NCBI GenBank assembly: GCA_013398055.1
Contig: VZRS01004070.1
Coordinates: 233,265 to 297,264 of the forward strand
Length of the DNA stretch: 64,000 bases
Source of the DNA: Ifrita kowaldi
Lineage: Eukaryota > Chordata > Aves > Passeriformes > Cinclosomatidae
Direction of reading: 5' to 3'
Positions 13,321 through 24,300 of the stretch are shown piece by piece. The first letter of the stretch is position 1; every line of letters starts with the position of its first letter. The notes under the pieces were generated by a model. The model was given only the letters and a program-made list of their open reading frames with translations, was not told the origin of the DNA and did no database searches. A program made the position numbers and the translations under genes.

Positions 13321-14554
13321 TGTGCTATCAACAAAGACCATGATTTATTCTTTCTGTGCAGGACCATTTATTATTGAACAGCTGTTGTCAGTCCTTTAGT
13401 CTATTTGAAAAAATCTGAAGAAAGGAAAGATCTGTTCTTCCCTGAGAAATGGTTTACAGTTTTCTGGATATGACTACTTTAACTGGCTATACTTTTTCCT
13501 TTTCTAATTTCACCCCATCACATTTAATTCTCCACCTTCAGCAACCCTAAATAATTCCTACATGAACTACTGTTCAGTAATCTAAAAAGACAGTAAAGTG
13601 TGCCTTGACATCCTAACCAAGATAGTAAATATTTAATATAATGCACTCTATGACAAGCAAAGTGCAATTAAATGAAAAGTCAGATAAAATGAGCTTAAAT
13701 GCAATAAATACCAGTTACTATTCAGTGCCGAGAAATTGCATGTGTATTTGTTTCCTCTTAGCACTATTGGCAGCTTACTTTTTGTGGTTTTGAAATGGCA
13801 ACAGACACCCACTTGCAAGCCAGCTTCATCATGTCTCCTAAAATAATTATTGATATTATTGGCTTTATTGTTTGGCATCCCATTTTTTTTCAACTGCAAA
13901 AATCTGTGTTGCTGGATTTTTTTTTTTTTTTTTTATTTTTAGTATTGCCTGAAGAAAAGCCATAGAAAATTTGCGGCAAATATTGAAAATTGCTCATTTT
14001 TATAAAATAGATTTGGAAAAGAAAATGCAGATTTGATCCAATACTGCTTTTAGCCTGCAAGGTGGAAGAATTCAAACAGAAGCAAAAATTGTTGTCATGC
14101 TTTCATGTCCACTTCGAACTGGTTATAGTATTCTTTATTTATTGTCCCATACTTCTATGTTTTCACCAAATGCTGTGCTCCCTCCAGAACTACCTATGCT
14201 TTTCCACTTCATTTAGGGATAATGAATTCTTTTTTGTCTACTTAGCATCTAAAAGCTGAGAAACCATTGCTTGGAAGAATAATTTTTTTATAGTATATGG
14301 AGAGGCAATACTAGTTAAGATCCAAATCAATCCAAGTCAAGGGTGGCTTCAAAGCTTCCTAAGCAACTTATGAAGATTACTGCAGGCTTCTAGTCTTTAG
14401 TCGTCTAGAATTTTTGCTAATCTTGACTATGCAAGATGAACTGTATTTAGATTTTTGTAATTGAAGGAAAAATATTGTCTACAGATGCATGCATTTTTTA
14501 ACCAGAATCTACAAATCGTGAGCATGTCTTGCTGTCCAACAAAAGAATGCAAGT
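13321..14554. other. Unannotated stretch with a poly-T tract
   Basis: A run of 18 T at 13917-13934, followed by attttt. Otherwise unique-looking, AT-rich sequence with open frames of up to 83 codons that have no recognisable domain. Confidence 0.5.
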
Positions 14555-14697
14555 AGAATCGTGGAACTGTAGAATGGTTTGTGTTAAAAGGGACCTTAGA
14601 GATCATCTTGTTCCACCTCCCCTGCCATGGGGAGGTGCCTCCACCTTTCATTAAAACGGCCGTGTGCATCCTGGCCTTGAACACTTCCAGGATTGGG
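14555..14697 (-). mobile_element. CR1 LINE, 3'-end fragment
   Basis: Begins with tagaatcgtggaactgtaga and continues ttaaaagggaccttagagat, catcttgttccacctcccct and ctggccttgaacacttccag, ending at ggattgggca. This is the reverse complement of the CR1 3' end of the 'ggtcccttccaacccaaacc' type. It is the first of three CR1 copies packed into 1.3 kb. Confidence 0.9.
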
Positions 14698-14837
14698 CAA
14701 GTACATTAGGTGCACTAGTTAGTTACAAGCACTGAAACATTCCCATCTTTTATGTTTTATTCTGAAACAATTGGTTGAAAACTGTCAGCTTCTTGTATCA
14801 GAAATTTAATCCAAACTGTGTTTTTCTGTGGGATGAG

Positions 14838-15025
14838 GTAGAATCATAGAATCATTAAGGTTGGGAAAGATCTCCAGCATGACCAAACCCAACCTTTGAC
14901 AAAATACTGCTTTCTGCATTAAACTATAGTGCAAAGTGCCATATCTATTCAGTTTTGTGAACGCTTTCAGGGATGGTGACTCTACTACTTCCCTGAGGAG
15001 CCTGTTCCTGATATCTCACACATCA
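14838..15025 (-). mobile_element. CR1 LINE fragment with internal deletion
   Basis: Starts with the well-kept 3' end tagaatcatagaatcattaa, then ggttgggaaagatctccagc and caaacccaacctttgac. It continues through tcagggatggtgactctact (the DNA for the 'VESPSLEV' region) and gaggagcctgttcc. From there it jumps directly to tgatatct, which in CR1 lies some tens of bases further along, so a short internal deletion is likely. The end near 15025 is approximate. Confidence 0.88.
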
Positions 15026-15224
15026 AGCTTGTGATGTTTGGAGTTTCAGTCGCACAAGAGCAGGTTATAAACACACTCCCTGGTGCGTATGCTTTTCATG
15101 GATCCAGACTGCTTTTTAGTTCTGGGAGACATGAGAGGCTTTATTTCGCTCTCCAGTGATGATGGATCCTCGCGAAAAAGACAAAATTTGGAAAAACTTG
15201 TCCCTTTAATAAAATTCTCATATG

Positions 15225-15876
15225 ACTGGCTGACTGATCTGAGCATGAACCAGCAGAAAGTGCTGGCCCAGGTGTCCAAGAAGGCCAATGGCATCCTGGC
15301 CTGTATCAGCAATAGTGTGGCCAGCAGGACCAGGGCAGTGATTGTCGCCCTGTACTGGGCACTTGGTGAGGCCACATCTCGAATCCTGTGTTCAGTTTTG
15401 GGCCCCTCAGTACAAGAAAGACGTTGAGGTGCTGGAGCATGTCCAGAGAAGGGCAACAGAGCTGGGGAAGGGTCTGGAGAACAGGTCTGGTGAGGAGCAG
15501 CTGAGGAAGCTGGAGGTGTTTATCCTGGAGGAAAGGAGGCTCAGGGGTGACCTTATCACTCTATACAGCTGCCTGAAAGGAGGATGTAACCAGTGGGGTA
15601 TCATTTTCTTCTCCTGGTAGCAAGTGACAGGACAAGAAGAGATGGCCTCAGGCTGTGCCAGGGGAGGTTTAGATTGAATATTAGGAAAAAATATTTCACA
15701 GAATATCCACTTTCTATGGAGACACCATCCTCCCTGGAAGTGTTAAAAAAGACATGGACATGTCTGTCCATGCATGGGACACGGCTCTATGGTGTACATG
15801 GCAGTGGTGCCAGGATGATGATTGGACTTGATGAGCTTAAAGGTCTTTTCCAATCTTAATGATTCTATTCTATGAC
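15225..15876 (+). mobile_element. CR1 LINE with the longest RT C-terminal remnant in the window
   Basis: The coding remnant of CR1 ORF2 (reverse transcriptase) is spread over three frames. Up to 15427 it reads LSMNQQKVLAQVSKKANGIL, then ACISNSVASRTRAVIVALYW. From about 15360, after a frame change, it reads RPHLESCVQFWAPQYKKDVE and VLEHVQRRATELGKGLENRS, then EEQLRKLEVFILEERRLRGD. After another change it reads VASDRTRRDGLRLCQGRFRL and NIRKKYFTEYPLS. The order is that of the intact CR1 C-terminus, so this is one element broken by small indels. The 3' end is gatgagcttaaaggtctttt, then ccaatcttaatgattct and attctatga. The RT catalytic core is absent because of the 5' truncation. Confidence 0.93.
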
Positions 15877-18536
15877 TGCCCATACCATCGAAAATACACC
15901 ATTAATGCTGATATTCCTGAATTCTTTCTCACACAGAGTATTTTGAACTTTTACTTCCATACAAAGTTGTCACTTCCAGTAATAAAATCACCATTCCTAA
16001 GATACTATCAGTATTTATACTGTTAATTAATTCAAGGAGATGTGCTGACCTGCATCCGGATGCCATGGTCTGTCATTGAAATTGCTTTGTAGTTACAGTT
16101 AAATGCACAGAATGGACATTGCTGCTTTCACTTAGTTCTGTACCCTTCATTTTGAAAGTCATTCTGTCATAGACCCGTATAGTGGCCTGTATCAGGGTTT
16201 TTTTTCAAACCTGACAAGGTGTTTCACAGTCAAACAGGATTTTTCTAACATTTCTGAATGAGATATACTTTAAAAGAATAATTTTTTTCCCCTGATTATC
16301 TTCCTCTTGAAATGATGTACTCATCAATAGATATTCAACCCCTGTACTGCAGACTGGTGCAGAATAAACTTGGAGCGTAGTAAAGAGTTACTTTGAGGAG
16401 GTACATAGAGGAATGGAGTTTTCCTTGCATCCATGTTGCAGCTGCAAGGACAGCTTTACAATAAAGATTACCACTGAAATCAATAGGAACATGGCAAAAG
16501 AGGAGGGAATAAACCTGCTGAATAAGGCATTGTTACTGCATAGTCATTGTTCATTGTAGCACCACATATTAATAAGTTATTTGTTGCTATCACTGCAACA
16601 AATAACTGTTTTTGTTTTCTAAAAACAATTTCAGGTATTACAAAGATGTGCAGCTTATGTCATAAGCATAAATTTTTGAGACTAGTAAGAAAACGGGAGC
16701 TCACTGGCTTATAAAGCTACTTCATACATTGAATTTGACTCATTCTAAAAAGTGGGGGAAATAGCAATGAATAGCAGAAGACCCCTTCTAGGAATGGAAA
16801 AAAAAGTGTTTAATATGCTATTCCAATGAATTCCCTGGAGGATTAGGTAGAGGAGTGTAATTAAGGTTTCAGATCTTTATGGAATGTTCCATGTTGTTAA
16901 ACAAACAGTAAAATTCATAGTTATTCCTGTAATAAAACTTAAAGAGATTTCCCTTGTTGAAATAAACTTAATGTACAGTATCATATGGGGGGCACGTATC
17001 TTCATATTTGGTAGGTTTAATGGGTTTCAGGTACTATGTCATGGCAGAGCTTGAGAAGCCAGGTTATAATCAGAATTTCACCTTCAGCTCTTCAGTTTGT
17101 AATAGATTAATGAAGTTAAAAATTTGTGGAACTGTTGGCTGCTGCAGTTATAGTTTGGTAAGCTATCTGAACTGCTCCTAGTGAAATGATGCAAGAAACA
17201 CTTGAAGTTTCTTCTGTGTGGCATTGAGAGAAATACATACTACATAAGTTTTTAAGGCAGTTAATATATGAGAGGGGTGGTTTGTTTTTTGTGCTACTTC
17301 ATTTATTTTTTTATATTACCACTATACACTGAAATAATGAATATCATGTTTGTAATGGTACTGAGATACAATTTGATAATGAATAGCAGTAGTGGAATAC
17401 TTCAAATTAAATTACAAAGGATGAAAGACATCCGTCGGCATCTGTCGCAGGCCTTGAAATGAAAAAAAAGTCTTTAGAGCAATTATTCAAAAACTGGGTA
17501 AAGGACATAGTACTCGAGTACTACTTTAACTGCCTAGAAATCTGCTGGGTAAAACTCACTGTTAAACATGGATCATCAAAAATGCTCGTAAGTTACACAG
17601 ATGAAAAAATTGATGATGTGGAAAAACAAGAACTAAATCTAAAGAAGTTTTTACGCTTTTCTATTTTAGTAGATAGAAAAAAATGAAAGAGTAAATAATG
17701 AAGCCAATCAAAGATGTCTACAATGATCTGCAGTTTTCTGTTGCTGTTTACATATCTACAGCCAGGTCTACTGGACTCGCCCCATGTCTATTGAAATGAA
17801 ACAAACATTTCCAGGGTGTAGCTTGTTAAATTTGGTTTTGATGCATATTTAGGGGTGAGACTAGTTGTAACCGGAACATGTCCATTTTTTAATTCTTTTG
17901 ACTGTGGAAGAACTTAGACTTGTTCAGGAGTGAATTGTCTGCAATTAGTAAGATGGTAGCATTTTTCTTTCTGGATAACATGCAAGGATAAGAGAGATCT
18001 CCAGGGCTGCCTTTTGGCACTCTACAGTTAGTCACACTGACAAACAAGTGTCCCAGTAGTGAACATGGGTGTAGCACCCAAATGAATCAGTGCAAGCATA
18101 AAATGATAAAAGGACTGAAATACTCATCTTACCCAAATCTTAATAAGGATCTTCCAACTTCTGCCTCAAAATAACAAGCTATGTTTAATTATTAGGAAAC
18201 AGTGTAAGGAGAATGAGATATGGCATAAATATGTGCTTCAAGTAAGAGAATGAGATCTGACCTGGAAAAATGTAGGCTTATAAATCTGAGAGGGAAATAA
18301 TCTAAAGCACAGTTATTAAGTCAGACAAAGATACCTGGAAAGCAGAAATGTCAAAGGAGACCTTGGGTTTTTAGCAGACAGCAAATGATATATCTGCATG
18401 CTGCAATGCTAGAGGATTACAAAAAGGGATGTTGTGACTTCGGTCTGTATGTGCAGCATCGTCATTCCTTTGTCCAATAGGGAGGTGATTTTCTTGCTAT
18501 ACAGCAGTGAAGAAATTGCACCTTGAATATACTGAT
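15877..18536. other. Unannotated stretch, no gene or repeat recognised
   Basis: About 2.7 kb of AT-rich unique-looking sequence with T runs near 16199 and 16287. Two same-frame neighbours of 64 and 75 codons (17268-17462 and 17459-17686) have no recognisable domain. Confidence 0.5.
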
Positions 18537-18760
18537 GGATGTTGACAAATTGAAGGGAATTCTGAGAACAGCAGCAAAAATCATTAAGGGGCTGAACAAC
18601 CTGACTTGGTAGGAAACAGAAAGTCATACTCTCGGAGGATAAAGGGAAAAGATTGTTTCTCTTATCCGGAGGTGACAAAGACAGGCATGATGGGATCATG
18701 TTAAACAAAAGAAAATTTGAGCTGCAAAGCAAGAGGAAATTCTTAATGCAGTGTGACTTC
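18537..18760 (+). mobile_element. Probable ancient CR1 fragment (heavily diverged)
   Basis: The stretch gttgacaaattgaagggaat, then aacagcagcaaaaatcatta, aggggctgaacaacctgact and tggtaggaaacagaaag follows the order of the CR1 segment that encodes 'ERVQ..ATKMIKGL..L.YEER'. Further on, ggatcatgttaaac, gagctgcaaagcaagaggaa and attcttaatgc resemble the block 'gggcttaaactgcagcaaggga..ttagatattagg'. The match is far weaker than in the other CR1 copies and no 3' terminus survives, so this would be an old, pre-avian-radiation type copy. Chance similarity cannot be excluded. Confidence 0.55.
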
Positions 18761-18780
18761 AAGAATTTTCTGAAGTTTAT

Positions 18781-19310
18781 GGTGCAAGACATTTAGACTA
18801 ATAGAAGGAGATATCAGCAGAGAAAGTTAATCAGAACTTAATTTGTTCTGGCATTTGTACAAATGCCTTTTTAAAATTAAAATTAAAATAAATTAAATAC
18901 AGTAACCTGTGTTTTCAAACTGTGCATTTTGATCATCTGATGACCTGAGATATCCTGCAAGTTTCACCGGTTTATTGCTGGTTGTATTACACATATAATT
19001 ATGACTTTGCATGAAGTTATTTTTCTGAATTTCTCTGGGGAATAAACCTTAACATTAACACCTTGTCATTTTCTGCCACCTTCTACTACTGGTGGTTCAA
19101 CACAGAGGTTTTTGAATTGACTTCAGCCCTTTAGCTGATAGGGTACGTGTATAGACTCTTCTGTTCAGCAGAGTAAGTTAATGTTTCCATTGTACACACT
19201 TTTTCACTGGTACCCTGTTATATTGTCTATAATGTAGTGGTAATACAGTCTTCCGAAAAAAAAAGTGGTTTAATATGCAAAATGCTTTGTGAATACCAGA
19301 ACTTCTCGTA
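18781..19310. other. Unannotated stretch, no gene or repeat recognised
   Basis: Unique-looking AT-rich sequence with an AAATTAA-type low-complexity patch at about 18872-18899. Confidence 0.5.
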
Positions 19311-19436
19311 CAGGCCAGGTTAAATGGGGCTTTGAGGAATCTCGTCTAGTGGAAGGTAGTAGAAGGTGGCAGGAGGGTTGGAGCTAGCTGATCTTTGTGG
19401 TCCCTTCCAACCCAAACCATTCTAAGACTTCATGAT
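19311..19436 (+). mobile_element. CR1 LINE, 3'-end fragment
   Basis: caggccaggttaaatggggc, then ctcgtctagtggaaggt, ttggagctagctgatctttg and gtcccttccaacccaaacca, closing with ttctaagacttcatga. These are the last 125 bases of a CR1 of the 'ggtcccttccaacccaaacc' type. Strong 5' truncation. Confidence 0.93.
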
Positions 19437-20320
19437 TTCTTGAGACATCAAGATCAAGGTAGAAATTGCTGATTTAGACTGCTTTCCTGTGTAGATCTTT
19501 CAGACACCAAAATTCTATAAATACACAATGAGAAAAGTATTCAACATGCCTAACTTGGATATTGCAAGAAGGTGGCATTTGCTGAATAAAACAGCGTCAA
19601 TTGAAAAATTGGAAGGAAGCAGTGAGCTATTTGCATTGAAAAGAAATTGTCATCTCTGTCACTTGCACTGAGCTCAGATGCATTTCTAATGCATAATGTA
19701 TTTCTGATTGTGTAGGGATGTATAGCATAAAGTACTTAAAGACTACTTGCTAGAGGTTTCACTAAAAAAATAATTTAGTCAATTAACAACAGAAAATTTT
19801 AAATCACTGAATCACTTTTAAACCTGTTGAGTAGGAGACTTCATCAGATGCTCTGTAGAAGAGAGGAAATTGCAGTGGCGAAGGTATGGATTAGTAAGTT
19901 TTTTCTAGCCATAATTTCAATTATCTTGTGATGAGACTTTTTCACCACATTCCATTCACATTGGACTCCCTTCACAACTAGAGTGTATGACAAATAATAG
20001 AGGAATCTCATTTCTTTCACTATTTAGCTATGAAAAATTAATGGCAATTAACTTAAAATTAGTTGACAGGAAATAGAACCTTAAACTATGGAATATTCAT
20101 TCCCTTTTTTGTCTCATAATCTGTTAATCTGCTTTAATATTTATGGATAATGATAGTTACTATTTTCTCATTATTTTCACTGCCTCTCTCCTCCCCCTTG
20201 TCAACTGAATCAGTTTCTTAAAGAATAAATAAACTCATTTCTGTTGGCATTTCTCAAATCCTCCTACACCTTGTAGTAAATCTGCTCCTTTACAAAGAGA
20301 TCTTGTAGTGAAAAGATTTT
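19437..20320. other. Unannotated stretch, no gene or repeat recognised
   Basis: Unique-looking AT-rich sequence. No open frame of note. Confidence 0.5.
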
Positions 20321-20675
20321 GATTCACAGAATCACGGTATAAACTGAGTTGGAAGGGGCCCACAGGAATTACCAAGTCCTTCTCCTGGCCCTGCACAGCA
20401 CTATCCCCAAGAGTCACACCACATGCTCGAGAGCATTGTCCAACCACTTCTTGAACTCTGTCAGGCTGGGGCTGTGACCACTTTTCTGGGGAGCCTGTTC
20501 CAGTGCCCAACCACCCTCTGGGTGAAGAACCTGTATCTAATATCCAACCTACACCTCCTCTGACACAACTTCAGGCCATTATCTTGGGTCTTGTCACTGG
20601 TCACCAGAGAGAGGAGATCAGTGTCTGCCCCTCCTCTTTTCCTCACAAGGACGTTATAGACTGCAGTGAGTCAAA
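20321..20675 (-). mobile_element. CR1 LINE, 5'-truncated, RT C-terminus readable
   Basis: The 3' end at low coordinate reads gattcacagaatcacggtat, gttggaaggggcccacagga and cctggccctgcacagcacta, a different 3' region from most copies here. The - strand then encodes TDLLSLVTSDKTQDNGLKLC, QRRCRLDIRYRFFTQRVVGH and WNRLPRKVVTAPA (about 20646-20461), the end of CR1 ORF2. Same 3' type as the fragment at 40832-40950. Relatively well preserved. Confidence 0.93.
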
Positions 20676-21285
20676 TTCATAAAGTTCTATCAGTCTTCAT
20701 GTAAACCTAGTCTGTAGTTTCCAGTGTACTGTCATTATTTACTGGATGATTTACTGCAAAAAAAGGTGTTTCTGAAATTCATTATCTTATATTTTAACTG
20801 AAAAGATTTTACTTGTTCTAAGAGAGGGAGCAAGAGGCTGTGCATAGAATATGCAAAGGGGTGCTGCAGCCAAGCTGGCTAGGACAAATTTAGTGGACCT
20901 CTTTCATTAGCTGTGAAGGTCATATCCCATTGACTTCTGTGGCACTGCACCAACATAATTCAAAGCACAATTTGTTCCAGTGAAGTTGGATTTTATCTCC
21001 TGTTGCAGTCGTTCTGGCTCTTAAACCACTTAGTAGTGTGAAGGAGTGTCAAAGTTTTGCTGGTGTGATCAGTTGTGAGTTAAGATTCTTTGTGCATTTA
21101 CTTTCTGGTTCATAAATGACTATTCAAGGAAGGCAGAAGAGGAAAGGTTCTTTGATTCCATTCATTTGATTATGGCTTGATTCCATGCCATGGTAATTTC
21201 TGAAGAAATGTTCTCACACATTCTACATATCTCAAAATATTTAACTTAAAAACATTTCCTCCATTTTGCAGTTTGAAAGGTATTT
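20676..21285. other. Unannotated stretch, no gene or repeat recognised
   Basis: Unique-looking sequence. Confidence 0.5.
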
Positions 21286-21340
21286 TGCACTCGATGATCT
21301 TGGAGGTCTTTTTCTACCTAAATGATTCTGTGAATCTATG
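21286..21340 (+). mobile_element. CR1 LINE, minimal 3'-terminal fragment
   Basis: tgcactcgatgatcttggag, then gtctttttctacctaaatga and ttctgtgaatctatg. Only the last 55 bases of a CR1 of the 'tcttttccaacctaaatgat' type remain. Confidence 0.85.
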
Positions 21341-24300
21341 TCTAGGCTCCCCCTCTGGGTGCTGGTTAGACTTAACTCCAAAGTTATATTTCTCACGTAA
21401 GACACATATCTTCAGGTGGAATACAGGAGCAATATGGCTTTTCATAGATTTGGCCCAGTTGATTTAATTTTAGATAATTCTAGCTAAACTACAGTTTGCT
21501 TTATAAAAAGTGAGAAGATAGTTTTTTCACCAGAAAAGGCCAGTTTGTGCAGTTGGATGGGTTCTTCTGACAAGAAGAAGGGTAGTTTGGTGCTCTGGTT
21601 TCCTGTCTCCCAGGGCATGTTTCTGCCCCATGTCTCTTTACTGTAGAATTGTAGAAATGCCAGCACCTTTTATAGTCAAATGCCATATGGGACTTCCTAA
21701 CATTAATTGAAAAGCTAATTAATAGATTTTTTTTTTTTACGACACATGAATTCATCTGAATTGTCTTTTCTAGTCACTGCTGAAGAGCTGTAAGTCTTGA
21801 AGCACACTAAGTAGACTTAAAAAATCTAGTAACTGTGAGTTCAAAACACTTTGTTGTTATCCAGTGCCAGAAAAGCAGTGCTGCCTGTTATATTCAGATA
21901 GAGACAGATGGAATTCTTGTAGCTGAACCAGTACCACGTGGTTTGGTCCCCTAGTTGAAGAGGTAGACCAGCTCCTGTTTTTGTTGTTGTCGTTGCAACA
22001 TTAACCTCCAGGAGGTTTTGTTTTATTGCTGGCCTATTCCCCAGATGACTGTTTTCAAGTGGAAGGGGAGGTAAATCTGACAAGAAAGCAATAATTCATA
22101 GAGAAAATGACAGCGATAATGAAATGCTGCAGTGGTGGAAAGATTTCCCCAGCAGAAATGTGCAGCCTGGCTCACCTGCTGGAAGTTCATTGTCTTCAGT
22201 GTATCTCCTCCCGACTTGACTTTGGCCCAATGCATTTTCTTAAGCATAACAGCACTTTGCTATTTCAAAGCTCTCACTTATTGGTAACATTGACCCAAAT
22301 CTAAACAATTGTTACATGAATCAAATTGTAATATCTAATGATCCAAGTGCTGCAATATGAATGTGCTGCCTGGGGAATTGCATTGTATAATGCTGGCTTG
22401 CAGGGGCTGGTCTTTTGGCAAAGTCACAGAAAAATGAGAAGAACATCTCCATAACAAGCACCAAGGACTTAAGAAAACTTGGTTTTCCCTGTCAGGTCAT
22501 TCACTCTAAGGAAAGAGGTAGAGGGCAATAATTCTTCCATGAAACCAGGTAACAACCTTTTAATAAGCGTCATTAAGTCTTTAGGTTGAAATAAGAGGCT
22601 ATCTACCCTTTTATCCCGTATTATATTGCCCAAATTCCTCTTTGCCCTCCTCACTGTGGTTAGATGAAAGCCCCCTGTTTTCATATCGATCACTAAAAGC
22701 ACTTTCCCGTCGTACCAGTTCACTGCATCACTTCTAAATGCAGTTCATCTGATCTCTTTTACTTTGGCTGCTGCTCATTCAGGGCTACAAAAACTGTAGT
22801 TTCAGGCAGGTCTTAGAAACAAATGATCATATTTCTTACCTCATTCCAAGGGATAACATTAGGATCTTTGTTTAGGTGGGATTCAGAATAAAAATAAAGC
22901 TCACTTTGCTTTCCCGTGCATGCCCACACACGTGCACACCCGTATATATATACACCACTCTTTCTCCACAAGGGTTATTTGAACCTAGAACAGTAGACAT
23001 CTGTGTATGTTTGTGCTTATTTCTTTTCAATAACACACTTTCCAAATGCTAGCTGCTGGGGAAGTGTAACTGCCCTGAAGTGTTAACCCATGTACAACCT
23101 AAGATCTGCAGGGCTGGAGACTGAATGGTTCTTGGAGTTATTCTTTCTCACTGGCAAAGAAAAAATTTCTCTTTGACAAGGAAATTATTCAGGCAATGAA
23201 GTTTTTGGCTTACGAGTTATGAAGAATTTTCTTGTAAACAGCTCTTAGCTTATGTTGCACTGTTTCCCTTCAGTAACTTGCGTGTGGCTGTAGATCTTCT
23301 TTTCACTTGCAATTTTTGTATGCATAGAGTTTTACAGGCATGAGACTCAGTGGAGCACTTCCATATCTGTTTTCTCTTCTCTTTTATCCCTTCCAGACCA
23401 GCACAAAAAAATCCATACTCTAGCTTGAAGGAAAACCGTCCACAATGGTAAGAACCACCCTCACATGCCAGATAGATTGGAAAATCAGGCTAACATTTTA
23501 GGGGACTGTTACTGCACTACAGTGAAATGACAGGCATAGACCCACACAGCAGACTGGATTTTATGAACACACATCAGCATGGTATCTGCTGTGTTCAAAG
23601 CAGTCTGCGCAAAGTAAAAAAAAAAGCCAAACCCAAACACACAGAAAAATTGTTTTTTAAATATTATGACCTTTCCATAGTCCAAGTCTTGGCAGTTGTA
23701 AGCAGTGTTTTTTCCCATCTTGCTTATGTTAATATTCCCCACTTTAGTGTTCCCCAGCTTCATTTTATGGTGACACAGGCAACGCTTTTTCTCCTCTGTT
23801 CCTTGCAGGCAGGTGAATTTTTGTGTTTGTCGGATACCTTGGATTACATTGTCAGTAAATGAGAACACTAACTGCTGGCCAGCCTTCACCCTCCTTCCCT
23901 TCCTGCAAGATTTAATTCATCGGTTTCATCATATGCAGCTTAACCTTATGCAAGAACATGAAATACCATATGGTTTTCATCCCAGAAAGATAATTAACCC
24001 CCAGGTGACTTCAGTCAAATGGCAAGAAAAAAAAATAGTGGGGTTGTTTTTGGAAGGGTCAAGAGAAGGAGGAAGCAGGGAAATTATGTCACCTCTGGTA
24101 GCTTTTTGAACTTTGAGCCCTGAAATCTCAGTTTTGATGAATGCACTCAATCCACTCATTATGAGAAAACTGAAGAATGTCTCAGGGCCTCCTGATCATG
24201 AAATTGATGCTCTAGGGCATGAGTGGGCACACTGCTTCCTATACCAGCAAGCCCAGTTGCTTATGCAACAAAAGAACTCTCTTGTTGGTAGATCACAGGA

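Noticed and set aside
15046..15456. 136-codon open frame on the - strand
   Set aside because: From about 15225 it is the antisense of the + strand CR1 reverse-transcriptase remnant. No independent evidence for a gene.
18409..18792. 127-codon open frame on the - strand
   Set aside because: It lies antisense to the probable ancient CR1 at 18537-18760 and shows no domain.
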